From Fuerstiella sp. (GTDB lineage: Bacteria > Planctomycetota > Planctomycetia > Planctomycetales > Planctomycetaceae): DNA of 44,842 nt. Location of the stretch: the NCBI GenBank assembly GCA_022447185.1, contig JAKVAY010000063.1, positions 1 to 44,842 on the forward strand. Direction: 5' to 3'. The notes under the pieces were generated by a model that had not been told where the DNA came from, ran no database searches, and saw only the letters and a program-made list of their open reading frames with translations. The position numbers and the translations under genes were made by a program. Of this stretch, positions 34,572 through 44,157 are shown piece after piece; positions within the stretch are counted from its first letter, which is position 1, and every line of letters starts with the position of its first letter.

Positions 34572-34762
34572 CATCGCTGAGTGCTGATCGTGTCGCGAAA
34601 TGTTGAGCAGCTGAGCTTGTGGGAACAGCACGAGTTGTCCATACAGGCACCAGAGTTGATGGCACGCTCGTGAGCCGATCGTTTGTGGCAGCTGTGTTGA
34701 GACGGGACCATGTTTTTGATCGTGAAACTCGTGGCAAATTTTTGGTGTGCCGGGCAAAAACC

Positions 34763-37141
34763 ATGAACAAGAGGATTTGGAGATCTGTTGCAGCAGTGTC
34801 GATTTCAGCGAGTTTCTTTGCCGGGATAATCGTACGATTGCCGGCCGAAACTTCGGACATCGCACCCGGTATTCGCTACTCGGATGAAGTGACTGCTGCA
34901 GACCGGCAATTCTGGTCATTTCAGCGTTTGTCCACTATTCAGGTTCCACAGGCTGCAAATGTTGATCGGGTCAGAACTCCGGTTGACAATTTTGTTCTGC
35001 GACGACTTGAAAACGAGGGTCTGAGCTTTTCACCTGATGCCGACCCCAGCACATTGCTGCGCAGGGTCTATCTTGATCTGACCGGGCTTCTTCCGTCTCC
35101 GACAGAAGTTGATGCTTTACTCGTCCAGCTGGATACAGACGACACAGACGCCGTTTTTGATCAGTTGATCGATCGCCTGCTGAGTTCGCCGCAGTTCGGC
35201 GAACGTTGGGGACGGCACTGGCTGGACGTCGCCGGGTTTGTCGACATTCTAGGTTCTGACGAGAATGCGACGGCAATCCGGATCTCACCAGGTAAATGGA
35301 AGTACCGCGATTACGTTATCCGGGCGTTCAACGAGGACAAACCGTACGACCGCTTTTTGACCGAGCAGCTGGCTGGAGACGAATTGGTTGATTGGCGCAC
35401 CACGGAAGCGTTTACGCCGGAAATCAAAGAGTTGCTGGTGGCAACCGGGTTTCTGCGGCTTGCGATCGACGATACCAACCAGGCGGTGCTCGACATTCCG
35501 TCCAATCGCCACGCAACGATTTACGACACGCTGCAAATGCTGGGGACCAGTCTGCTGGGGATCACACTGCAGTGTGCCCAGTGTCACAGTCACAAATTCG
35601 ATCCAATTCCCCATCGTGATTACTACCAGTTGATGTCCCTGCTGACGCCGGCTTACAACCCCGATCGCTGGGTCCCGCTGCCGGAACGGGATCTGGCCGA
35701 CATCTCTCCTCAACGCAAAGCCCGATGGCAGGAGGAAAATGCCGAACTTGACCGTCGTGTTTCAGCTCTGGAACAGAAGAAAACAGCGATTGTCAGGCCT
35801 CTCGAGCAACGCATTCTCGATCGTAAACTCGTTCAGGTTCCCGAAGAGATGCGCGAGGACGTCAAACAGGCGCTCCTGACGCCTGCCGGGCAGCGCAATG
35901 AAACCCAGCGAAAACTGGCCAGAATTTTCGAGGCGAATGTCCAGCCGACACAGGAGGAAGTTCAGGAAGAACTCACCGCGGAAGACAGGGTTACTGTCTC
36001 GGATCTCAATGATCAAATGACTCAGCTTCAGGGCCAGCGACGGACCTGGGGAGTGATTCAGGCGATGTATGATACAGGTCCACCGCAGAAGCGACACATA
36101 TACGAAGGAGGCAGCTATGAAGAAAAGGGCGAGGAAGTGTCGCCTGGTTTTCTAACAGTGCTTTCACAGTCGGACCAGGTCCTGTCGGGCGAAAAATCTT
36201 CACGAGTCCAGGGTGAAACGAGTGGTCGGCGTCTGTCTCTGGCAGAATGGGTGACGAGACCGGATTCTGCCGCAGCCGCACTGGCCGCTCGAGTGATGGT
36301 CAATCGAATCTGGCAGCACCTTTTTGGTCGGGGAATTGTGGACACACCAGGCAATTTGGGTATGGGCGGAACACCACCAACTCACCCCGAACTGATCGAC
36401 TGGCTGGCGCAGGAGTTCGTCCGTGGCGATTGGCGGATCAAGCCGATAATTCGAGTGTTGATGTCATCCACTGTTTACCGCCAGGCATCATTCCGACCGC
36501 CTCATTTTGAAGTGCCTGAAGTCGTGGCGTACAAAACTGATCCGACGAATAAACTGCTGTGGCGGATGCGTCTGCGTCGACTGGAATCGGAAATCATTCG
36601 TGACACGATCCTGTGCGCAAGTGATAAGCTTGATCTTTCGATGGGCGGGCCACCGCTTCCTCAGAAGGTCTTGCCAGGTGAAGAATTTGTAGTAGCCACG
36701 GAAGACCTGCCGGCAAATTCGAGCCCGTTTCGCCGAAGCGTCTATCTGCTCTGTCGGCGAAACTACAGTCTCACGTTCTTTTCGGTTTTTGACCATCCGA
36801 TGATGGCCACGAATTGCCACCAGCGAAACCACTCAGCCGGCGTACTGCAGTCCCTGACTATGTTGAACGACGATTTCGTAATGGAACAGGCCGATGCCGT
36901 TGCCAGACGGGTTTTCGCAGCCGATCCTCGTGATATTGGTGAGGCGATCGATCTCACGTACCGACTGATTTTAGTTCGCTCCCCGACTCAGCAGGAATTC
37001 GAATGGAGCAAAGAGTTCCTTCATGAACATATGGAAGGGTACCGAACCTCCGAAGTTGCAGTAGGAGATCCGGATCGCAACGCTCTGTCCGGTTTGTGTC
37101 ACGTCCTGCTCAATTCGAGCCAGTTTCTGTACATCGAATGA
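34763..37141 (+). CDS. PSD1-type protein (DUF1549 + DUF1553) with central coiled coil
   Basis: 792 residues from ATG 34763. A signal peptide (about 1-28) is followed by DUF1549 (about 65-280) with DLTGLLPSPTEVD, GERWGRHWLDVAGFVD and CAQCHSHKFDPI from about 271. A charged helical stretch (about 315-440, rich in Glu, Gln, Arg, Lys) probably forms a coiled coil. DUF1553 (about 485-790) has RVMVNRIWQHLFGRGIV, THPELIDWLAQEFV and a RRLESEIIRDTIL helix. No N-terminal PSCyt1 heme module is present; one CxxCH remains. It lies between two DUF1501 genes (190 and 63 bases). Function unknown; exported. Confidence 0.9.
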   Translation: MNKRIWRSVAAVSISASFFAGIIVRLPAETSDIAPGIRYSDEVTAADRQFWSFQRLSTIQVPQAANVDRVRTPVDNFVLRRLENEGLSFSPDADPSTLLRRVYLDLTGLLPSPTEVDALLVQLDTDDTDAVFDQLIDRLLSSPQFGERWGRHWLDVAGFVDILGSDENATAIRISPGKWKYRDYVIRAFNEDKPYDRFLTEQLAGDELVDWRTTEAFTPEIKELLVATGFLRLAIDDTNQAVLDIPSNRHATIYDTLQMLGTSLLGITLQCAQCHSHKFDPIPHRDYYQLMSLLTPAYNPDRWVPLPERDLADISPQRKARWQEENAELDRRVSALEQKKTAIVRPLEQRILDRKLVQVPEEMREDVKQALLTPAGQRNETQRKLARIFEANVQPTQEEVQEELTAEDRVTVSDLNDQMTQLQGQRRTWGVIQAMYDTGPPQKRHIYEGGSYEEKGEEVSPGFLTVLSQSDQVLSGEKSSRVQGETSGRRLSLAEWVTRPDSAAAALAARVMVNRIWQHLFGRGIVDTPGNLGMGGTPPTHPELIDWLAQEFVRGDWRIKPIIRVLMSSTVYRQASFRPPHFEVPEVVAYKTDPTNKLLWRMRLRRLESEIIRDTILCASDKLDLSMGGPPLPQKVLPGEEFVVATEDLPANSSPFRRSVYLLCRRNYSLTFFSVFDHPMMATNCHQRNHSAGVLQSLTMLNDDFVMEQADAVARRVFAADPRDIGEAIDLTYRLILVRSPTQQEFEWSKEFLHEHMEGYRTSEVAVGDPDRNALSGLCHVLLNSSQFLYIE

Positions 37142-37204
37142 CAGAAAATTTTGCCTCGAAGCAGGTTTCAGTGTGGATCGATCTGGAATTGCACGGGAGT
37201 TCGT

Positions 37205-38677
37205 ATGAATCCATTTTCCCCCTGTATGCTTACTCGTCGCGAGATTCTCAGCCGAACCGGTATGGGATTTGGGCTGTTGTCTTTACCGTTCCTGGATGGG
37301 AGCAATGCCCGGGCGGCTCATTCCTCGGACCAGCAATCCGATGGATCACAGCATGATCGCGAACCTTTCGACCTGCGACGCAAATCGCCTCATTTCCCGC
37401 CGCGCGCGACATCGTTTATTCAGCTCGTCCAGACCGGTGGTCCCAGCCAGATGGATCTGTTCGACTCCAAACCGGAACTCAACCGCCGCGATGGACAGGT
37501 GTTTGAAATCGACATTCATGACTTTCAGATGCAGAGTCAGGCTAACAAGCTGCTTGGCACGCCGTTTCGGTTCCAGCGGCATGGCGAGTGTGGAATGGAG
37601 CTTTCCGAACTGATCCCGCACTACAGTGAAATCGCGGACGATATTTGTTTGGTACGTTCGATGGTCAGCGTCCACAACAACCATACCGAGGCCATTGTCA
37701 ATCTGGGAACCGGTAAGATGTTTATTGGCCATCCGTCACTTGGAGCGTGGTTCAGCTACGCCCTGGGAACGGAGAATCAGGACCTTCCGGCCTATGTGGT
37801 GTTACGCGACCCAATTGGATACGCCACCAGTGGCATGTTGATGGTCCGAAGCGGCTGGCTGCCTTCCGTCTACTCCAGTACTGAGTTCCATTCGAGCGGG
37901 ATGCCGGTTCACAATCTTCAGCCATCCGTTCCGCTGCCGGATGGCATGCAGCGCCAGCGATTAGCATTGCTCGAACGACTAAACGAGGCACATCTGCAGA
38001 AGTATCCGCGAGAATCAGACCTTGATGCACGCATTCGCAACTATGAGCTGGCAGCCCGAATGCAGCTTAGTGCGACGAACGTTGTGGATATTTCCAGCGA
38101 GTCCCAGGCAACCCAGCGCCTTTACGGTCTGGATCAGCCTCATACTGCGAGTTATGGCACGCGTTGCCTGATGGCTCGGCGACTGGTGGAGGCTGGTGTC
38201 CGTTTTGTGCAGGTCTTTGTGGGGCGGGGACAGCCCTGGGATCATCACAACAAATTGAACTCCGGTTTAAAAACGATGAGTGCGGGTGACGCGCCATCGG
38301 CGGCGCTCATACAGGATCTCAGGAACCGTGGTCTGCTGGACAGTACCATTGTGTTTTGGGCAGGAGAATTCGGTCGGATGCCGGTGGCGCAGGGGGACGG
38401 GGGTAACGGGCGTGACGGACGTGATCACAACAAAAATGCCGGCAGTTGCTGGATTGCCGGTGGAGGATTCAGGTCAGGTCATGTCTACGGCAGCACGGAC
38501 GATGTTGGCTACGCTGCCGACGAGAACCCGGTGACAGTACCGGATTTGTTCGCCACGTTCGCGCATCAAATGGGGCTCGACCACACGCGAGTGAGCCATT
38601 TGCACCTGGGACGCGAGGAGAATATGACCGATTCGGATGTCACCGGTGCTTATGTTCACGATGGACTTATCGGTTAA
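37205..38677 (+). CDS. DUF1501 protein with twin-arginine signal (last of the group)
   Basis: 490 residues from ATG 37205, with GGGAG five bases upstream, one of the better ribosome-binding sites in the window. The Tat motif is LTRREILSRTGMG. Family marks: FIQLVQTGGPSQMDLFDSKP near 75-94, MARRLVEAGVRFVQVFVGRG, GEFGRMPVAQGDGG and RDHNKNAGSCWIAGGGFRSG. It closely resembles the DUF1501 encoded at 19260-20669 in layout and motifs, more than the first gene of its own group. It starts 63 bases after PSD1, so co-transcription is likely. Confidence 0.9.
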   Translation: MNPFSPCMLTRREILSRTGMGFGLLSLPFLDGSNARAAHSSDQQSDGSQHDREPFDLRRKSPHFPPRATSFIQLVQTGGPSQMDLFDSKPELNRRDGQVFEIDIHDFQMQSQANKLLGTPFRFQRHGECGMELSELIPHYSEIADDICLVRSMVSVHNNHTEAIVNLGTGKMFIGHPSLGAWFSYALGTENQDLPAYVVLRDPIGYATSGMLMVRSGWLPSVYSSTEFHSSGMPVHNLQPSVPLPDGMQRQRLALLERLNEAHLQKYPRESDLDARIRNYELAARMQLSATNVVDISSESQATQRLYGLDQPHTASYGTRCLMARRLVEAGVRFVQVFVGRGQPWDHHNKLNSGLKTMSAGDAPSAALIQDLRNRGLLDSTIVFWAGEFGRMPVAQGDGGNGRDGRDHNKNAGSCWIAGGGFRSGHVYGSTDDVGYAADENPVTVPDLFATFAHQMGLDHTRVSHLHLGREENMTDSDVTGAYVHDGLIG

Positions 38678-38923
38678 TCTGAGATTGATGTCACAGACTG
38701 ACCCTGACGAGTGAATACAGGGCGGAGCTTTGTGCTGCGAGTTGATAAATCCTGCGGCGTGCAGGCTGTTTGCCGTCCGCAACAGGATCAGAATATTTTT
38801 TGTTCTCACATTATTCAACGAACGGATTCACTGCGGAGAGTGGCCGGTTCCTCTGCAACTGAGGTAGACTGTTCGACGTTCAACACTCAATCAATTGGCC
38901 TGTACCTTTGCTGAATCATTCTC

Positions 38924-39445
38924 GTGACCGATGTGCCCCGCAAACCGAATGCGATCGAACAACTGGTTGCCTACCTTGACGGCGAACTGGACGACGAACA
39001 GGCTGCCGGAGTCGAAAAACGCCTCAGTAAAGATCCCAAATTGCGGCAGTTGGCCGATGAACTGGATCGGACCTGGGGAATGCTTGATGCCCTGGGGCCC
39101 GTTGAGGCCAGTGACGAGTTTTCAGTTCAGACGATGAAAACAATTGCTGCGACCGGTACAGATTCGCGGCAGCGTGTTCCAGCACTGGTCAGCAGGTTTG
39201 TTGCATCGTGGCTCAACAGCTATGCCCTGACCTGGTTTGGAATTGGAGTTATCGGGACACTGTGCGGGTTGGGAATCAACGCACTCGGCGGAGCATCCGC
39301 GGAATCCACTCAGGCTGCTCAACTGCTGAAACAAATTGATGTTCTGGACCGGTATCCTCAATATTCGATCGTACCCGACGTTGAACTGCTTCGGGAATTG
39401 AAGTTCCCGCATGCTGTGGAATCGTTGCCGCAGGAGGAGCAGTAA
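38924..39445 (+). CDS. Anti-sigma-factor-like single-pass membrane protein
   Basis: 173 residues from GTG 38924. The N-terminal cytoplasmic part (about 8-65) reads like an anti-sigma domain, with AYLDGELDDEQAAGVEKRL then DELDRTWGMLDALG. It lacks the His-x3-Cys-x2-Cys zinc site of ZAS proteins. One membrane helix follows (about 98-120, LTWFGIGVIGTLCGLGINAL) and then a short outer tail. Such proteins usually hold an ECF sigma factor, but none is encoded beside it. Its TAA overlaps the next ATG by one base (TAATG). Role as anti-sigma is inferred from shape and sequence pattern. Confidence 0.7.
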   Translation: MTDVPRKPNAIEQLVAYLDGELDDEQAAGVEKRLSKDPKLRQLADELDRTWGMLDALGPVEASDEFSVQTMKTIAATGTDSRQRVPALVSRFVASWLNSYALTWFGIGVIGTLCGLGINALGGASAESTQAAQLLKQIDVLDRYPQYSIVPDVELLRELKFPHAVESLPQEEQ

Positions 39446-40551
39446 TGTCTCTGAGGACGTCCCGTGTATTCGTCGCCAGTTTAGCAGTGACGGCAGGGGT
39501 TGCCCTGACGCTTCTGGCGGCATCTCAGTTTGTGCAAAGCGATGCAGAACTGCTCGACGCACAACATCGATTCGCAAATATGGAATACTCTGAGGCGCGA
39601 CGGATCCGGGCAACCTTTGATCGTTTACGAAACCGACCCGAAGAGCAGCAGCACATCATGACAATTCATAATGCTGTCATCGGAGATGTGGATCTCGATC
39701 GCCGGTTGAGGCTGCTGTATACATGGTGGGAAACTCGCGACGACGCGCAACGTAAAGTCTTACGAACATTGTCACCGAATGACTGGGTGACGGAAACTCA
39801 GCGACAACTTTCAGAATCTCCGGTCAAAGATCGTTTTCTTCTTCGGGTCCCGGGGTCGTCTGGACCCATTCGGGTATCTCGAAACCAGGTCGATCAGTTT
39901 CTTCAGCACGCTCTGCCGTCGGACATTTTACGGGACAACGACAAGGTGTTGCTGGATTCTGTGAGTGCTGAGGATCGTCCGCTGGCGAGCGTATTGATCA
40001 TTGCGAAGAGGATGGTTCGTCGACCGTCAGGGAATTCCAGGTTCATTTCGGATGAAGATGCTGTGGCGCGGATATTTAATGCGGCCATGACACACCTCCT
40101 CGCTGACCGTTTTCCTGCTCGCCCTGCCGACTCTCGCCGACCAGCGATGATTTGTTTTTCCATACTCAGATCCCTGGCAGATCATCTTGCTGTGGACTTT
40201 CATCGTCGGAATTCTGTGAAACCCGAAGCGATTGAGCAGGGATTTGCCGATCTGGAGACGCCCGATCGAATCAGACACATGATGATGGATCCGAATGCGG
40301 CGATGCATTCGATTCAGGCGCGTCTGAAATCGCAGGATCGACACACTCCTGCAGGTCAGCTGGCTGCTCGACTGGCAGCGTTTGACCGAATTGGCAACGA
40401 TCTGCGCGACAAACATCGACCAGGTTCTGTAAGGGCTGTAAGGCAACTTGGCGGTCTGCGACAGGTCAGGCCGCGCGTCCCCGTTCGACGGCAGACCAGG
40501 GATGGTGGTGCAGGTACTAACCGAACGATGAAACGTCGCAACGAGCAATAG
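39445..40551 (+). CDS. Membrane-anchored or secreted protein overlapping the anti-sigma-like gene
   Basis: 368 residues. The ATG shares one base with the preceding stop and has GGAGGA six bases upstream, so translation is coupled. An N-terminal hydrophobic segment (about 8-27, VFVASLAVTAGVALTLLAAS) is a signal anchor or signal peptide. The rest is helical and very rich in Arg, Asp and Gln (DRLRNRPEEQQH, TWWETRDDAQRKVLRTLS) with a basic low-complexity end (RPRVPVRRQTRD). I recognise no family. Its coupling suggests a partner of the anti-sigma-like protein, perhaps an outer sensor or co-regulator. Confidence 0.75.
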   Translation: MSLRTSRVFVASLAVTAGVALTLLAASQFVQSDAELLDAQHRFANMEYSEARRIRATFDRLRNRPEEQQHIMTIHNAVIGDVDLDRRLRLLYTWWETRDDAQRKVLRTLSPNDWVTETQRQLSESPVKDRFLLRVPGSSGPIRVSRNQVDQFLQHALPSDILRDNDKVLLDSVSAEDRPLASVLIIAKRMVRRPSGNSRFISDEDAVARIFNAAMTHLLADRFPARPADSRRPAMICFSILRSLADHLAVDFHRRNSVKPEAIEQGFADLETPDRIRHMMMDPNAAMHSIQARLKSQDRHTPAGQLAARLAAFDRIGNDLRDKHRPGSVRAVRQLGGLRQVRPRVPVRRQTRDGGAGTNRTMKRRNEQ

Positions 40552-40691
40552 CCTGGAGTTCTTTTGTTCGGTAGTTCCGGCAATCACCGTCCTGTGCAAT
40601 CCCGTTTGACTACGGATTTCCAGTTGCGTCTTTGGCACATTAATGCCGGGCCTGATCAACATCATTTCATTCATCCAACACACAAGACTTT

Positions 40692-41507
40692 ATGATTCCT
40701 CTTCGCGACAACATTCCGTCTCGCACCACACCATGGATTAACTACACCATCATTGCTGTCTGCAGCCTGGTCTTCTACTTTCAGCTGCAGGACGAACAAT
40801 CTTTGCTGGTCGAACGATACGGTATGATTCCGACTCGCATTGCGAATCCCGATCAGACTGTCGAACTGGTTGACCGAGTGATTATTCAAACACCATTCGG
40901 ACCCCGGATTCGCGAAATCTCTCGACCTGTGGCTCCTGCGGGAGTTACGCCCTGGCTGACAACACTGACCTGCATCTTTCTTCACGGCGGCTGGATGCAC
41001 ATTATCGGTAACATGTGGATCCTTTGGATTTTTGGTGATAACGTCGAGGATCGCATGGGACACAGCTGGTACCTGATGTTCTACATGTTCTGCGGAACAG
41101 CAGCCAGCGCATCTCACATGCTGGTCGATACCAGTTCCGCAGTACCGACAATTGGCGGCAGTGGTGCCATTGCCGGCGTGATGGGAGCGTATATGGTGCT
41201 GTATCCGCGGGCGCAGGTGCTGTCGATTGTCCCTGTTTTCTTCTTCATTCAGATGATCGTACTGCCTGCACCCGTTTTTCTGGGCCTCTGGTTTCTACTG
41301 CAGTTTTTTCAGGGAACATTTGCGGTCATCAGCATACAAAGCAGTGGTGTTGCCTGGTGGGCCCACATTGGAGGATTCGTTACGGGATTTGTGGTTGCCT
41401 GGATTTTCAAACAATCCAACTCGGCCGTACCCGCAGTCAAAGTCATTGATCCTCGAAACCAACGTTTCACCAGTTACCGGGTCTACGTGAAAGATCGGCG
41501 ACGCTGA
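40692..41507 (+). CDS. Rhomboid-family intramembrane serine protease
   Basis: 271 residues with about six or seven membrane helices. The catalytic dyad is Ser157 in the GxSG motif GGSGAIAGVMGAY and His225 in WWAHIGGFVTG. The oxyanion side has His103 and Asn107 in GGWMHIIGNMW. The first loop carries an inserted stretch (about 45-85). Rhomboids cut membrane proteins within or near the membrane. The position next to an anti-sigma-like pair is suggestive, since membrane proteases often release sigma factors by cutting anti-sigma proteins, but sigma release normally uses site-2 proteases, so this is only an idea. Confidence 0.9.
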   Translation: MIPLRDNIPSRTTPWINYTIIAVCSLVFYFQLQDEQSLLVERYGMIPTRIANPDQTVELVDRVIIQTPFGPRIREISRPVAPAGVTPWLTTLTCIFLHGGWMHIIGNMWILWIFGDNVEDRMGHSWYLMFYMFCGTAASASHMLVDTSSAVPTIGGSGAIAGVMGAYMVLYPRAQVLSIVPVFFFIQMIVLPAPVFLGLWFLLQFFQGTFAVISIQSSGVAWWAHIGGFVTGFVVAWIFKQSNSAVPAVKVIDPRNQRFTSYRVYVKDRRR

Positions 41508-41689
41508 TCCATCCTGCGATTCAGCAGACCGCCGATCGTGCTCTTTTGAGTGCTGACCGTCCCGATTTTTCGGATTCTGGCATGGAATCTGTCACGCAGT
41601 ACGGACGCTGCTGCGTGGCCTGTTGTACGACTGTTTGCTGACGGACACGGTGTGTTGTTTGGAACTGGTCGGGGCCCTCTTGTCACCCG

Positions 41690-43630
41690 TCAGTCTGCAG
41701 CACACTCAAGGTAAGGATCGAGACCGATTCGACGAAATGTTTCACTCTGGCGGCGTTCACCTTTAAGCAGTTGCTTTCGCTGTCGAGCGTGATTTTTTTC
41801 CAGCTGATTCTGTGCTTTTCGAAAATAATTTCGGATGCTCAAGCTGGTGATTTCACCCTCTTGTTGACGGTCAATCAGAGATCGCAGCTGTCGCTGGACT
41901 TTCGGCGACAGAACGTTCAGAAACGGATCTTCGAGCGACAAAAGGAATTGAAAAGTTCCCGGGTCCCCCTGGCGGGCGGTTCTGCCCACAAGCTGACGGT
42001 CAATTCGGGCTGAACTGTGGACGGACGTGGCAATCACATGGACGCCACCATGCTGGATCACCTCCGGATGAGGAATAATGTCGGTACCCCGGCCTGCCAT
42101 ATTGGTCGCGATAGTTACGCGCCCAGGTTGTCCCGCCAGTTCGACGATTTCAGCTTCCTCCGCTTCGTGGCGAGCATTCAGAATCACATAGCGGGTGCCC
42201 GCAGCGTTCAGCATTTGTCCGAGTGCCTCCGACTCACTTACGGACGGAGTTCCAATCAGCACTGCTCGCTTTTGACGAACGAGTTCAACCACAGAGTCTG
42301 TGAGTACCTGATTGCGTTGTGAATGTGTCGCATAGATCCGGGTTGGAACCTCCTGCCGCAGACACGGACGATTTGTCGGAATCTCTGCGACACCGACCCG
42401 ATAGCCGGTCCACAATTCCTTTTTCGCCAGCATGGCGGTTCCCGTCATTCCTGCCAGGTATCTGTAGTGTCGGAACAGAGACTGAATCGTGATTTGTGCC
42501 GCATGCTGGGTGAGTTCCGTGACGCCAGTTCCCTCTTTGACTTCAATCGCCTGGTGCAGGCCTCGCTGCCATTTGCGTCCTTCCATCATCCGACCTGTGG
42601 ATTCGTCCACGATGGTCACGTCGCCTTCGTTCACGACATATTCGCGGTCGAGTTTGTAAAACAGATTCGCAGCCAGTGCCGTCTCAACCTGTGACAGCAG
42701 CTTTTCATTGCTGAAGCTTCCAAGCCAGTGTGGACGATCGGACATGAGTACCCGAAGGCTCCCCTGCTCGGTGAGTGTTACGAGGCGGCGGTCAGGCTCA
42801 CAGATAAAATCCTCGCGTTCTTCGAGATCAGCCACCCGCGCGTGTGCCCAGTGTGGCAGACTGACATCAGAAATAGAATTTGGTTCTGGAAGACCGATGA
42901 TCAGAGGTGTCACGGCTTCATCGATCAGTACGCTGTCAGCCTCGTCGATCAGTGCAAAGTACTGACCACGTTGAACTTTGCCACTGGCACTGCCTGACGA
43001 CAACGTTGCGTATCGCGGCAGATTGTGCTGTGTGCCGACGGTGTCCGATTTCAGACGGTCACGAAGAAAATCGAATCCGATCTCTGTGGCTGTCCCGTAG
43101 GTGATGTCGCAGTTGTAGGCCTCCCGCCGTTCGTCGTCTTCTGACTCCGAGGTCACACATTCAACGGACAGTCCCATCATCTCGTAAATCGGTCTCATCG
43201 CTGAGGCATCGCGACGGGCCAGATAGTCGTTGACAGTGATCACATGACAACCTCTGCCAACCATCGCATACAGTGTCGTCGGCAGCGTTGCGGTCAGTGT
43301 TTTGCCCTCGCCCGTCTGCATTTCAGCAATCCACCGTTCGGCCAGAGCAATTCCTCCCATCACCTGTACCGGATACGGTGTCATATCGACCGTTCGACGT
43401 GCTGACTCACATACAAGCGCGAACACGTCCGTCATGGCATTCAGCAGCGGAAAGCCTGTTCGAATTTTCCACGTAAGGTCAAGAGCCTGTCCGCTGATCT
43501 CCTCGTCCGACCTGTCACGGAGCTGATGTGTTCGGTGGAGGACGACCTGAGCCATTGCTTGCCAGCGTGAGACACGCGATGCCTGCGTTCGTCCGCCGGT
43601 CTTTAGCCAGTGCCAGAGTGAATTCGCCAA
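41690..43630 (-). CDS. Short SecA-like ATPase (accessory SecA)
   Basis: 646 residues, against about 800-900 for housekeeping SecA. Start is TTG 43630 with GAGG eight bases upstream. Motifs in order: Walker A TGEGKT (106-111), LIDEADSVLIDEAVTPLI near 225-245 (Walker B and cross-linking region), a full preprotein-binding segment, AGMTGTA, MAGRGTDI and GRTARQGDPG (the arginine-finger motif; GRSGRQGDPG is usual). The sequence ends about 90 residues later, so most of the C-terminal scaffold/wing domain and the zinc tail are missing. It therefore looks like an accessory translocation ATPase, not the essential SecA. It diverges from a TolC-family gene, which suggests a dedicated export system. Confidence 0.88.
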   Translation of the reverse strand: MANSLWHWLKTGGRTQASRVSRWQAMAQVVLHRTHQLRDRSDEEISGQALDLTWKIRTGFPLLNAMTDVFALVCESARRTVDMTPYPVQVMGGIALAERWIAEMQTGEGKTLTATLPTTLYAMVGRGCHVITVNDYLARRDASAMRPIYEMMGLSVECVTSESEDDERREAYNCDITYGTATEIGFDFLRDRLKSDTVGTQHNLPRYATLSSGSASGKVQRGQYFALIDEADSVLIDEAVTPLIIGLPEPNSISDVSLPHWAHARVADLEEREDFICEPDRRLVTLTEQGSLRVLMSDRPHWLGSFSNEKLLSQVETALAANLFYKLDREYVVNEGDVTIVDESTGRMMEGRKWQRGLHQAIEVKEGTGVTELTQHAAQITIQSLFRHYRYLAGMTGTAMLAKKELWTGYRVGVAEIPTNRPCLRQEVPTRIYATHSQRNQVLTDSVVELVRQKRAVLIGTPSVSESEALGQMLNAAGTRYVILNARHEAEEAEIVELAGQPGRVTIATNMAGRGTDIIPHPEVIQHGGVHVIATSVHSSARIDRQLVGRTARQGDPGTFQFLLSLEDPFLNVLSPKVQRQLRSLIDRQQEGEITSLSIRNYFRKAQNQLEKNHARQRKQLLKGERRQSETFRRIGLDPYLECAAD

Positions 43631-44157
43631 CGCCAGTTCCTCAAAAAACCGCTCTAACTTGATTGTACGGTTCAGAAACGGATGAGTCCCTCTGGTTCAC
43701 AGTCTATTACGGATGTGTTCGTCCTGCTGCTATGAATCTTCGTGGACTGGCATAGACGCTGGCTTCGGTGCGTTCTGTGCTGAGCATTCCGAAACAGCGA
43801 TTTGCGCCGAAATTGCCGATGAACCGGCACCTCCTGCCGGTGACCGAAGTGTGCCCGCTGAGAACGTACTGAATGCTTCCCAAGTCGTATAGGCGCGCCG
43901 ATCTGATTGCCGTAGCTTCTAAAACTTCGGCGCAAATCACCGGTTTCTCCGCTCAGTCGGCACCATTTTCCCATGTATTCATCTCGATTTGCGCACATTC
44001 GTCCTCCTGGGTGCATTCCGAAGCGGTTTTCTGCTGCTCAGCCTGCATTGGATGTTTGCGAGGCGCATCGTCATTTCATTCGAATGGTCGAGCTGCAGCA
44101 AACGCAATCATTCACGGATTGATGCCGTTCCTGATGACACGGATCGCTGACCAAAAT
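43631..44157. other. Divergent intergenic region with an inverted-repeat element
   Basis: 527 bases between the SecA-like gene (minus) and the TolC-like gene (plus). Most of the middle is a nested inverted-repeat element (about 43768-43963). A 10-base direct repeat GCATTCCGAA and a third GATTTGCGC copy (43986-43994) lie nearby. No coding frame is convincing; both promoters should be here. Confidence 0.6.
43768..43963. repeat. Nested imperfect inverted-repeat element
   Basis: Outer arms of about 40 bases pair imperfectly (GGTGC, CTGAGC, GAAAC blocks match between 43768-43811 and the complement of 43926-43963). They end in a perfect 13-base inverted repeat: GATTTGCGCCGAA at 43799-43811 and TTCGGCGCAAATC at 43926-43938. 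Inside lies a second perfect hairpin, ACCGGCA 43823-43829, loop CCTCC, TGCCGGT 43835-43841. The 196-base size and arms fit a MITE-like element or a structured RNA; no transposase is near. Confidence 0.6.

Noticed and set aside
33741..34919. Antisense frame of about 392 codons over the first DUF1501 gene
   Set aside because: Unusually long, but the translation has no signal, domain or good start, and mirrors the DUF1501 codons.
43672..44016. Minus-strand frame of 114 codons in the SecA-like/TolC-like intergenic region
   Set aside because: It runs through the inverted-repeat element and reads as basic low-complexity sequence, not a protein.
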